NCBI RefSeq assembly: GCF_050633145.1
Contig: NZ_JBOEFY010000041.1
Coordinates: 104,239-168,238 of the forward strand
Direction of reading: 5' to 3'
Length of the DNA stretch: 64,000 bases
DNA from: Kordia sp050633145
GTDB lineage: Bacteria > Bacteroidota > Bacteroidia > Flavobacteriales > Flavobacteriaceae
The position numbers were made by a program, and so were the translations under genes. Position 1 is the stretch's first letter, and the number at the start of each line of letters is the position of its first letter. Positions 31,824 through 42,509 of the stretch are shown here, piece by piece. The notes below the pieces were generated by a model that was not told the origin of the DNA, did not search any database, and worked only from the letters and a program-made list of their open reading frames with translations.

Positions 31824-34145
31824 TTAATTTTCTGGTAATTGTTCTTGTATTTGATACGTGCTAAAATTCAGAAAGTTTCCAGGATGTGCTAACACATTTT
31901 GAAGAATGAAAGGTGTATCTGGTGTTGTTCCTGTATACTGAATTGTACCGTTCATATCAATATCGGCAGTATTGTATTCTGATACAGCATAGGTTGGTAA
32001 ATTTAAAAAGTTACCAGCATCATTTAATACTAATGAAAGTATATTTGGCACATCTGGACTAGTTCCTGAGTATTGTACAATTGCATCTTCATTTACATTT
32101 CCTGACCACATTGCCACGATTCCACTTGGCATTCCAAAGGTTGTTTGTGCATTGGTACCATAAGTAATTTGATTTGTAGCATCTGTAAAGTTTACCGTGC
32201 TTATTACTTCTTTTAAAGCTATTGTATTTGCCGTCATGATTCCTAAGTGGTTTCTGTGTTTTACGACCACATAATAATCACCCGCAGGAACATTATGAAA
32301 GGTTAATGGTGTTATTAAATCGTCTGCAACATCTACGACATCTCCGTCACGTTGTAATATGGCCGATTGTCCAGCTACTACGGTTGTAGGATCAGTTGCA
32401 TCTCGTAATTCCACCCAAACCCAATCGACTATTGAGTTATTACCGTTATCGGTTATTCCTACTGCTTCACTAATTGACGCTCCATCGGTATATGGTGTAT
32501 CCGAATCAATATGTCCATTTACTCTTAAATCGTCACGCATTAGGTTTTCTTCTCCTACATTTGGATTTAATAAAGCACCTTGTAAAAAGACATCAATATC
32601 CACTATTACATACTCGCAGCTGATTTCGTTAAAACTTGCTGTGACATCTTTATTTGTCCAATTTGTTGTACTATACGTTGCATCATCTACTAAAATACAA
32701 GTAAGATCGGCATTGGTAGTTGCATCAAAAGAAGTAATACTAGTATTTGTACCATTTTGAACGTTTAGATATGTTAATGCAGCTCCAGAAACATTTAGTG
32801 TTTTTAAACCTATATTACTACTTACATCTAATGTTGTGAGGTTACTATTATTGTATACTTGCAGGTCTTCCAGTGTTGTGATGCCAGCGGTATTCAATGT
32901 CGTTAAATCACCTTCATAAGAATGTAATGTTGTCAATGCTGTATTTGTTGAGATGTCTACATTTGTTACGCCACCTCGATAAATATATAATTCCTCTAAT
33001 GCTATTGCTCCATTTAGATTGATGCTTGAAAGAGCATTTTCATAACTATATAGTTTTTTTAATGCCGTATTGGTACTTACATCTAAACTACTTAAGTTAC
33101 TATGGTATACTTGTAGTTCTTCTAAAGCTGTTGCATTGGTTAGGTTTAATGTTGTAAAGCCAGCTTCATAACAATGTAGTATTTTTAAAGCTGTCATATT
33201 ACTCACATTTAGCGAATTACCTACAGCACTGTAACAGTATAATTCTTCGATAACGGTATTTCCACTTAAATCTAAATCTGGAATACTATTGAAAGGCATT
33301 GTTAAAATTTTTAAAGATGTAAAATCTTCAATTCCTGTTAGGTCAGCAATAGACAAGTTACTTATATCTAGTGAGTTCACTACTTCTATTAAAGCTGTTG
33401 GCACTTGTCCATCTGCTGTAATATCATCGTATCCTAGCGCTTCTAATGCAGTTTCAAAGTTTGCATCAGGTATTGCGGTGTAACGACAATAAGAATCTGT
33501 AAAACTTGCAGTGGCATCTTTATTCCATGTGCTGTAATCATTTACTAAATCATCCACCTCAATACAGGTTAAATTAGGGTTTCCTGACGCGTTAAAATTT
33601 GTGATGTTCGTATTGTTGCCGTTTTTAATAGTTAAACTTACTAAATCACTATTTTGTACTTGTACTATTTTTAATGCGGTGTTTAACGAAAGATTTAAGC
33701 TTGTTAAGGTTGTACTATAACAGTATAAGTCCTCTAATAAAAGATTCTGTGATAAGTCTATAGTTACAATATCTGTATCAAAGCATATTAATCTTTTTAA
33801 TAAGGTATTATTCGTAACATCTAAAGACGTGATGTCTGTACCTCTACAGTTGAGCTCTCTTAATAGTGTGTTATTTGTTAAATCTAAACTCTCTATAGGA
33901 TTTGCAGTACATTGTAGTGCTGTTAGGCTTACATTAGTACTAACATCTAAAACAGCTATATTATTAAGATTACAATTGAACGTTTCTAAGGCTGTAAAAT
34001 CCTCTATTCCTGTTACATCTGTAATCCCTTCATTTCTTACATCTAAACTCGTTACTACTTCAATTAACGCAGTAGGCACTTGTCCGTCTGCTGTAATATC
34101 ATCATAGCCCAAAGCTTCTAATGCAGCTTCAAAATTTGCATCTGG
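31824..34145 (-). CDS. Giant M4/LRR protein, 3' segment (after second assembly gap)
   Basis: This is the C-terminal part of the gene that starts at 42472. It contains two LRR modules beginning PDANFE..LEALGYDD, each with about ten LRR repeats (consensus near L-x-x-L-D-V-S-x-N-T-x-L) and ending in a VDD...YC strand. After them comes a 260-residue C-terminal domain: DIDVFLQGALLN, WVWVELRDA, YYVVVKHRNHLG, GNVNEDAIVQYSG, DIDMNGTIQYTG, EQLPEN. Residues read upstream of 34146 in this frame are artefactual; the correct reading joins the 34148-34866 piece once a single base of the 'nn' is dropped. Confidence 0.72.
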   Translation of the reverse strand, partial: PDANFEAALEALGYDDITADGQVPTALIEVVTSLDVRNEGITDVTGIEDFTALETFNCNLNNIAVLDVSTNVSLTALQCTANPIESLDLTNNTLLRELNCRGTDITSLDVTNNTLLKRLICFDTDIVTIDLSQNLLLEDLYCYSTTLTSLNLSLNTALKIVQVQNSDLVSLTIKNGNNTNITNFNASGNPNLTCIEVDDLVNDYSTWNKDATASFTDSYCRYTAIPDANFETALEALGYDDITADGQVPTALIEVVNSLDISNLSIADLTGIEDFTSLKILTMPFNSIPDLDLSGNTVIEELYCYSAVGNSLNVSNMTALKILHCYEAGFTTLNLTNATALEELQVYHSNLSSLDVSTNTALKKLYSYENALSSINLNGAIALEELYIYRGGVTNVDISTNTALTTLHSYEGDLTTLNTAGITTLEDLQVYNNSNLTTLDVSSNIGLKTLNVSGAALTYLNVQNGTNTSITSFDATTNADLTCILVDDATYSTTNWTNKDVTASFNEISCEYVIVDIDVFLQGALLNPNVGEENLMRDDLRVNGHIDSDTPYTDGASISEAVGITDNGNNSIVDWVWVELRDATDPTTVVAGQSAILQRDGDVVDVADDLITPLTFHNVPAGDYYVVVKHRNHLGIMTANTIALKEVISTVNFTDATNQITYGTNAQTTFGMPSGIVAMWSGNVNEDAIVQYSGTSPDVPNILSLVLNDAGNFLNLPTYAVSEYNTADIDMNGTIQYTGTTPDTPFILQNVLAHPGNFLNFSTYQIQEQLPEN

Positions 34146-34147
34146 NN
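34146..34147. other. Assembly gap 'nn' in the LRR gene
   Basis: The sequence reads gca-at-nn-cca-gat-gca on the coding strand where every other module has gca-ata-cca-gat-gca (A-I-P-D-A). One N instead of two would restore the frame. The gap sits in a repeat boundary nearly identical between modules, a typical break for short-read assembly. Confidence 0.85.
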
Positions 34148-34866
34148 ATTGCCGTATAACGACAATAGGTATCATTAAAACTTGCTGTGATGTCTTTACT
34201 CCATGAGCTATAGTCATTGTTCGTTACATCATCTACTAGAATACAGGTTAAATTTGGATTTGAAGTCATATCAAAATAACCAATAATCCCATTAGTACCA
34301 TTTTTAAGGTTCAAATTTGTCAGTTCACAATCAATACATTCTACATCTTCTAATAGTGTATGATTGCTTAAATCTAGACTGGTAATTGTATTAAACGATA
34401 AGTAGATTCCTATTAGTTGAAGGTTGTTAGACACATCGATTTCAACAATTGAATTGCTATAAGCATCTAATGATTCTAATAGTGTATTGGCGCTAACATC
34501 TAATGCAGTAAGGAAATTAGTATCGATATCTAAATTTTCTAATATCGTGTTTTGAGATAAATCGATGCTAGTTAAATTATTCTCAAAAGCTAATATTGTT
34601 TTAATAGCTATATTGTTTGTGACATCTATTGACGCAATGGTGTTTCTTGAAAAATTAAGGTTTTCTAATGCTGTGTTTGAGCTTACATTTAAAGCAGTTA
34701 ATGAGTTTGATGAACAGTTTAAAGTCGTAAGCGCAGCAAAGTCTTGGATTCCCGTTAAATCAGCTATGCTAAGATTTTTTACATCTAAATTTGTTACTGT
34801 CTCTATTAAATAGGTAGGTACTTGTCCGTCGCTAGTAATATCATCATAGCCTAAAGCTTCTAGTGC
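34148..34866 (-). CDS. Giant M4/LRR protein, middle segment (between two gaps)
   Basis: One LRR module of about 240 residues in a single open frame, beginning ALEALGYDDITSDGQVPTYL at 34866 and ending in NDTYCRYTA at the left gap. It has no start codon of its own and no signal peptide. The neighbouring pieces continue both ends of the module in pattern, so it belongs to the same gene. Reading it as a separate 101-residue ORF from 34434 would be wrong. Confidence 0.7.
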
Positions 34867-34868
34867 NN
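34867..34868. other. Assembly gap 'nn' replacing about 30 or more bases
   Basis: The coding strand reads tgt-cgt-ta, then nn, then gca-cta-gaa-gct. In other modules about 31 bases (T-A-I-P-D-A-N-F-E-A) stand between these parts. The gap therefore hides at least that much, and could hide whole modules of about 720 bp. Confidence 0.8.
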
Positions 34869-37800
34869 TAACGACATCCTGTTAACGTATAATTTGTGGC
34901 ATTGTCTTTTTCCCAATCAGCATTTCCTGAACTATACGCAATATCATCTACTATAATACATGATAATGAAGGTGTGCCCGTTGCTAGAAAGTCTGTAATA
35001 TTAGTATTGTTTCCATTCTGAATATTTAGATACGTCAAATTACTACAGTTTGTAAGCTCTACTTCAAGTAAGTTTGGCAACATGCTTAAATCTGCCTGTA
35101 CAATAGCGGTTTCTTCAGCAAAAAGAGTTTCCAAATTGGTATTGTTAGATAGATCTAAAGAAGTAAGCGGATTAAAACTTATATTAAGATCGGTTAACGC
35201 TGGACAACCACCAAGATAGATGCTTTCTATATTGTTATTATGCGCGCGAAGTGTGGTGAAATTTGCTTTCGCACCTAAGTTAATAGTACTAAGCGTCACA
35301 TTACTAAGGCAATCTAACACTTCTATTGACAAGTTTGCTCCTACATTTAACGTTGTTAATGAGTTAGATCTACACTCTAAACTTTCCAGCACTGTAAAAT
35401 CTGCAATTCCAGTTAAGTCTGCAATTCCTTGGCTATTTACATTTAATGACGTCACTACTTCTATTAAGGCAGTTGGTACTTGTCCGTCAGCAGAAATATC
35501 ATCATATCCTAAGGCTTCTAATGCAGCTTCAAAATTGGCATCTGGTATAGCAGTGTAACGACAATAGGTAATCGTAAAACTTGTTGCAACGTCTTTAGTC
35601 CAGCCTGTATAATCATTCGCTAAATCATCTACTATAATACATGCTAGACTTGGATTGTTGTCAGCTACAAAATTGGTTACATTCGTATTATTTCCATTCT
35701 GAACATTTAGATATGCTAAATTAGCATTGTTGCTACAGGTTAATGCTGTCAATGCTGTATTATTACTCAAATCTAAGCGTGAAAGATTGTTATCTTCAAT
35801 AGCTAATATTTGCAACAATATATTATTCGTTACATCTATTGACGTTAAGTTATTTGCTAACAAATCTAAGTTTGTTAACTGTGTATTTAATGAAACATCA
35901 AGACTCGTTAGTGAGTTTCCATATAAAATTAAGCTTTGAAGACTCGTATTATTTGAAACATCCAAATTTGTTAAATCGCAATTGAACGCACTTAATGACA
36001 GTAAGTTTGTATTGTTAGAAAGATCAATGGATGTAAGTGAATTGTTATTAGTACATAATAAAACTTCTAAAGCCGTAAAGTCTTCGATACCTGTTAAATC
36101 TGTAATATCTTGATTGGAAACGTTTAGATTGGTCACAACTTCAATCAATCGTGTCGGTACTTTTCCATCTCCAGAAATATCATCATAACCAAGTGCTTCT
36201 AATCTGGCTTCAAAATTTGCATCCGGAATTAATGTATACTCACAATCGGTATCGCTAAAGTTTACAGATCCGTCAATTCCAAGCCAATAGGTTGCTGAAT
36301 ACGCTGCATCATCCACTAAAACACAACCTAAGTCTGCATTTCCTGTTAATTGGAAGTTGGTTCCTCCAGTAATATTGGTATTGGTACCATTCTGAAGATT
36401 TAGAGCTGTTAAACTGTTACTGCTAGCTCTGAATGAATTTAGTGCTGGATTATTAGATAAATCTAACGAGATAAAGTCATTTCCATTTCCCCAAAAAGAA
36501 GTTAATGCCACGTTATTACTTACGTCTATTGCGGTTAAGTCATTACCTGTTAACCATAATACTTTTAAATCTGTTTGATTGGTTATGTCTAAAGTAGTTA
36601 ATCCGCAATTTTCTGCTTTAAATCCTACTAGTAATGTATTTGCCGAAAGATCAATAGTTGTGAGGTTATTACTTCTAACAATTAATTGTCTTAATTCGGT
36701 GTTATTTGCGAGATTTATAGTGTTTAGTGAGTTATAACCAACATCTAAGACTTTTAATGCACGGAAATCTTCGATACCAGTTACATCGGCAATACTTTTG
36801 TTTTCCACATCTAGTGTTTCTACAACTTCAATTAACTGTGTTGGCACTTGTCCGTCTCCAGAAACATCGTCGTAGCCTAATGCTTCTAGTTCTGCTTCAA
36901 AATTAGCATCTGGAATGATTGTATAGCGACAATACGTGCCATCGTTAAAGGTTACTCCAGAATCAACATTATCTGCCCAAATGGTATTTCCACTACTATA
37001 CGCAGCATCGTCTACCAGAATACAGGTTAAATTCGGGTTGCTCCAAGCGTCAAATTTTGTGACATTGGTATTGTTTCCATTTTGAACATTTAAATTATAT
37101 AAATTGGTTTGGAAACAACGTAGAAAAGTTAAATTCGTCTGAAGCGATAAATCTAAATCTTCTATTTGTGTTTGGTTGATACGTAATGATTCAAGTAGCG
37201 GATTATTAGAAAAATCAATACTCGTAATTGCATTATTGTGTACTTCTAAAATCCTTAATACTGGATTGTTTGAAAAATCGAAAGCGGTAATTTGTGTTGA
37301 ATAGGCAACTAACTGATCTAGCACAGGATTATTACTTAGATCTAAAGTTGTTAGATCCATTCCATACACTTTTAATGTTTCTAAAGCTGGATTATTAGTC
37401 ACATCTACAGAAGTAATATCATTATTGTTTACTTGTAAAGATCGTAACGCTGCATTGTTTGAAACATCAATGCTTGTTAACTCATTATAGTGAATAGATA
37501 CTACTTCTAATGCTGTATTGCTTGAAACATCTAAAGAGGTTAAATCATTCTCCCAAGCTACAAAGGATTCTAATTGCAAATTGTTTGAAAGATCAATACT
37601 CGTTAAATTATTGGTTCTACAGTTTAGACTCGTCAATGCTGTAAAATCCTCTATTCCTGTTAAATCTGCAATCGATTTTTGAGAAACGCCTAAACTGGTC
37701 ACAACTTCAATTAAAGCCGTTGGTACTTGTCCGTCTGCTGTAATATCATCGTACCCTAAGGCTTCCAAAGCAGCTTCAAAATTGGCATCTGGTATTGCGG

Positions 37801-40800
37801 TGTAACGACAATAGGTGTCTGAAAAAGTAGCTATAGCATCTTTAGTCCATGTACTATAATCATTAGCAAGATCATCTACTAGAATACAACTTAAGTTTGA
37901 ATTTCCTGATGAATTATAATACGTAACATTCGTATTGTTTCCGTTTTTTAAATTTAATCCTGTAAGATCATTATTTTCACAAGCCAGTATTATTAACTGT
38001 GTATGGTTACTTAAATCAATAGCTCCTGAAACATTATTTCTTTCAAAAGCAAGAAACGTCAACGCTGTATTAGTAGTAACATCTAAACTAGTTAATTCGT
38101 TATCACTTAAATCTAATAGCGTCAATGCTGTGTTTTGAGATACATCAAGAGTTGTTAAGGTATTCTCATCTAAGTCTAATTCTGTTAAAGCTGTGTTTTG
38201 TGATACATCGATACTTGAAAGTCCATTATTTTCATAGAATAATTTTTCAAGTAAAATATTAGTACTGACATCAATAGTAAGAATACTATTATCCGAAATA
38301 TTCAACTCTACTAAAGCTGCAAAATCATTAATTCCTGTTAAGTCACTAATTCCCTCATTAGATACATCTAAGCTAGTGATCACTTCGATTAAAGCGGTTG
38401 GTACTTGACCGTCACTAGAAATATCATCATAACCTAATGCTTCTAGAGCAGCTTCAAAATTTGCATCTGGAATAGCAGTGTAGCGACAATAGGTATCACT
38501 GAAACTTGTGGTCACATCTTTGGTCCAGAAGGTATAATCTTTATTTAAATCATCCACCAAAACACAGCTTAGATTAGGATTCCCAGAAGCATCAAAATCT
38601 GTTATAATTTGATTAAATCCGTTTTTAAAATTAAAAGAACTCAAGTTATTGTCTGCACATTCAACTTGTGTCAAGGCAACATTTGTAGTAAGATCTAATG
38701 CAGTTAAGTTATTTCCAGAAAGTCTTACAATTCGTAAAACAGTTTGATTAGATAGATCTATAGAAGTTAAATCGTTATTCGTTAAATTTATATTTTCTAA
38801 TAACGGATTTTGCAAAAAGTCTATACTTGTTAGTGAATTTCCACTTAGATAAATATGCGATAAATTGGTATTATTGGTTATGTCAAGACTTGTTATTCCT
38901 GTTGAATTAAGATTAAGAACAGTTAGGCTTGTATTGTTAGAAACATCAACTGTTGCAAAAGTATTGTTTCTTAAATTCAAATTTGTCAAACCTGTATTTG
39001 CAGTTACATCTACTGATGTTAATTGATTGTATCTTCCAGATACTTCACTAAGATTTGTATTCGTTCCAAAAGAAACAGTAGCTACATTGTTATTGTCAAA
39101 ATCTAAATTCTGAAGATTTACGTTGCTGCTAACATCTAAACTCGTTAACGAATTGTTACTGCAAATTAAATCGGTTAAAGCAGTGAAATCTTCAATTCCT
39201 GTTAAGTCAGCAATAGATTGTCCGCTAACATCTAAAGTAGGCATCACTTCTATTAAAGCAGTTGGTACTTGACCGTCGCTAGAAATATCATCGTAGCCTA
39301 AAGCTTCTAAAGCGGCTTCAAAATTTGCATCTGGTATGGCTGTATAATCACAATAATTACTTGTAAAAGTAGCACTGCCATTATCGGTCCAATTGGTTGT
39401 ACTCCATGCGGCATCATCAACTATTATACAGTTTAAGCTTGAGTTTCCTCCAGCGTGAAAATAGGTGAAGTTGGTATTGTTTCCATTCTTCACATTTAAA
39501 CCTGTAAGATCATTACTTTGAACTGAGAAGTTAATTAATGAGGTATATCCAGAAAAATCATAATCTCCCGACAAATTACAATTTGACAATGTTATTCTTG
39601 TAATAATTGATGGATCTGCTACAGTAAAAGAAGACAAGTTAGGATTATTGTACACTACTAACTCCTTCAATACAGTGTTACTACTAACATCTACAGTAGT
39701 TAAATTATTATTGTCTGCATACAGAGTTTCAAGTGCTGTAAAGTTTTCAATCCCTGTTAAATCTGCAATGTTTTCAACACGTACATTTAAAGAGGTAATT
39801 GTATTAATTAGTGAAGTTGGCACTTTGTTATCGCCCAAATAATTGTCATAAGTTAAATTATTTAATACATTTTCAAAATTAGCATCTGGTATTTGCGTAT
39901 ACGCCATTTCATTTACCGTAAAACTTCCTAAGTCTTTAGCACACGAATCATCTCCAAATGCTACCCAAACATCATAATTTCCAGCAGCTAATCCTGTAAG
40001 CTCTCCAGTTCCTAAAGCATCATCAAAAGTATACGGATAGCTTCCTCCGCCATCAACACTAAACTTCACCGTTGCTTGTGTTGGTTCGTCATTAAAACTT
40101 ACTTGTAAAATACCATCGCTTTGAGAAATATCTGCTTCTATAGTTGTATCTATCGTTGCTACAATAGTTGGCACTGTAATTACTGTATAGGTTCCCAATT
40201 CTCGTGGACAATCATCATCTCCTCTTCGTACCCATACATTATAATCGCCAGCTGCCAAACCTGATATTGTTTGTGAACTAGAAGTATCTGCATAATTATA
40301 AGGATATGTAACTCCTCCATCAATACTAAACTCTAGGTTTGTTAAATTAGAAAGATCATCAAAACTTACAGTTAGTGAACCATCTGTAGTACTTGAGCAT
40401 CCAGCTCCGTTTGGCACTACACTAGTTACAATTGGAGTCGTTTTTACATCAAGATATCTATTGTTTGTTGTTGTAGTATTACCACAACCATTAGAAAATT
40501 TCAATCTAAAACGAACGCCATCTAATGCTTCAGTTGGGTTTGTTATTGTTAAGGTATTTGTTGCTACTCCAGAATAGGTTGCGTCATCACTTAAATCGGC
40601 CCAACTACCACTAGCGTCATTTTGCCAAATCATAGTATCTGCATAGTCTGCTTCGGCATAAAATGTCCCAATCTCATCTACACACACTATTTGATCTGAT
40701 GTGTCAGTTGTTACTACAGGATTGCTACCACTATAAGTATTTCCAACTCCTACAGCATACCATGCATAGGTTACTTCTTCCTCTTCAGCAGAACAATTAC

Positions 40801-42472
40801 CATATATATCTTTAGCAGCTTGTATGGCAGCATCACGCGCATCTGCATAATCACTAGTACTTGTTAAATAGACACTTTCCATACGGACAGCTATAGCTGC
40901 TGCTGCTTCAATTCCTATTCCTGTAACAGTAAAATTGTCTCCATTATCATTCGTTCCCGATCCGCCTTGAGATAGTAACCAAAACCAGTACGCTAATACA
41001 CCACTGTTGGTATGTACGCCACAATAATCATTAGCCGTTCCGTTAGGTGTACAACCACTTACATCATACCAATACGTTCCGCCATATGTATCTGGTTGTC
41101 CATAAGTATTTGGGTTAGACAAAGAGCGTAAAGTACCTCCTCCATTTTCATCATTTAATAACCCAATGTTTTTAGTAGTTCCGTACGTGTTATTTGAATA
41201 ATTGTCAATGACCATTGCCCAAATATCAGAGAAACCTTCGTTTAATGCTCCTGATTCTAACTCGTAATCTAAATTAGAATTCGCATTGGTAACACCATGT
41301 CCTATTTCATGTGATACCACATCTAGGTTTGTTAATGGCGTAAAAGAACCTCCTCCATCACCATATACCATAAATCCTTTAGAGCTGTTAAATGCTAACC
41401 AACCAGCATTTGTGTAATCTGTTCCAAAATGTACATACGATGCTATCGTAGAGTTTCCATCATCGTAACTATTTCTACCGTGTTCGTTTTTCCAATAATC
41501 ATACACTACCTGTGCGCCCCAATGTGCATCTAAGGCATATTGATCTTCATCAGTGCTCATTTCGGCCGCTGTCCAATTGTTGTTAGCATCTGTAAAATCT
41601 GTAACGATAGTTCCGTTACCATAATTATTTACATCATCATCATGATTAAAATTTACGGTGACTATACCGTACCGTTGGCCACTTCCATGATTATGAGCTT
41701 GTCCTGTATTTGCACGCGTTTGATCGTATAAAATATAATCTGATGCATCAAGCGTAGTTTCTATATTTTGAGAACCAGAATATACGGTTGCGGCTGTTCC
41801 TGATACAAAAGGAAAAAGAGAACTTGCTGTATTTAATGTTTTTTGAGTGTCTTTTGCTTCATGATCATCAAAACAAGAGAACACTAAGTTTTTATATTTT
41901 AAAACGTCCCCAGTTCTTGCGTCTATATATATAACGCCCATTTTTAGTGCTGGCTTAGAAGTACCAATACCTATACTATATGCTAGATTGAGTGTTTCAT
42001 CTCTTCTATTTGGTAAAATAACTAATGCTGGTTCTGGTCGATTGCTTTTTGAAATTCCATCTGCATTCACCCAAAAAACATCATTAGCTTTCATGTAGTT
42101 TTTGGCAATATTATATACCGAACTTTTTGAAATACTTGCTTGTGTAGAAATTCCTGTTGGATCAAAATAAGCTCCGTTAAAAGATTTTATAACACCGTTG
42201 GTTTTATGTGATTTTAGAATCCCGAATTCAACCTTAACACCATTATAGTACTGCTGATAAACAAAATGTTGCATTCCCAATTTATCAGTTTTAGTATTGA
42301 TAAGACGGAATTCTGTTCCTGAAACAGGTTTCAGTTCTGCAAGAAAAACACTTTGATCCGTCATTTTTTGTTTTGACTCTTGAATCGTTTTTAATCTTAC
42401 TTTTCCAAAATTGTCTTGAGCTAAAATTGAATTAAAACTTAATAGCAATAACAATAGTAATACTCTATTCAT
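34869..42472 (-). CDS. Giant M4-family metalloprotease with LRR modules, 5' segment
   Basis: The gene starts at 42472 with signal peptide MNRVLLLLLLLSFNSILAQ and a FTP-type propeptide (to about residue 220). The thermolysin-like M4 catalytic domain has zinc ligands His388 and His392 in SHEIGHG and Glu412 in GALNEGFSD, 24 residues apart as in thermolysin. Two SprB-like beta repeats (about 690-880, with FSIDGGVTYPYNY and FSVDGGGSYPYTF) follow, then seven LRR modules of about 240 residues each, introduced by PDANFE-type boundaries, before the 'nn' at 34867. It should be secreted or on the cell surface; the LRRs may bind substrate or matrix. With the segments further left the protein is about 3,550 residues, if no module is missing. 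Confidence 0.85.
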
Positions 42473-42509
42473 AGATTCGTTATTTTTTAATTGTATAATT
42501 CTTATACAG

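Larger units (their letters stand above)
31824..39900 (-). repeat. LRR module array
   Basis: At least ten modules of about 240 residues lie in the same coding frame. Module starts carry the conserved words IPDANFE, LEALGYDD, DGQVPT and LIEVV; module ends carry NL-CI-VDD and W-KD. Within a module the period is about 21-23 residues. Some boundaries are nearly identical at DNA level, which suggests recent duplication or recombination. Confidence 0.8.

Noticed and set aside
34129..34434. Separate 101-residue LRR gene
   Set aside because: It is an internal ATG in a longer open frame that runs from 34866 and continues a broken gene.
31824..39900. CRISPR-like array
   Set aside because: The repeats are coding LRR modules with a period of about 720 bp in frame, with no short repeat-spacer pattern or cas genes.
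31824..42472. True frameshifts or pseudogene in the LRR gene
   Set aside because: Both breaks coincide with 'nn' gap symbols, so an assembly cause is simpler.
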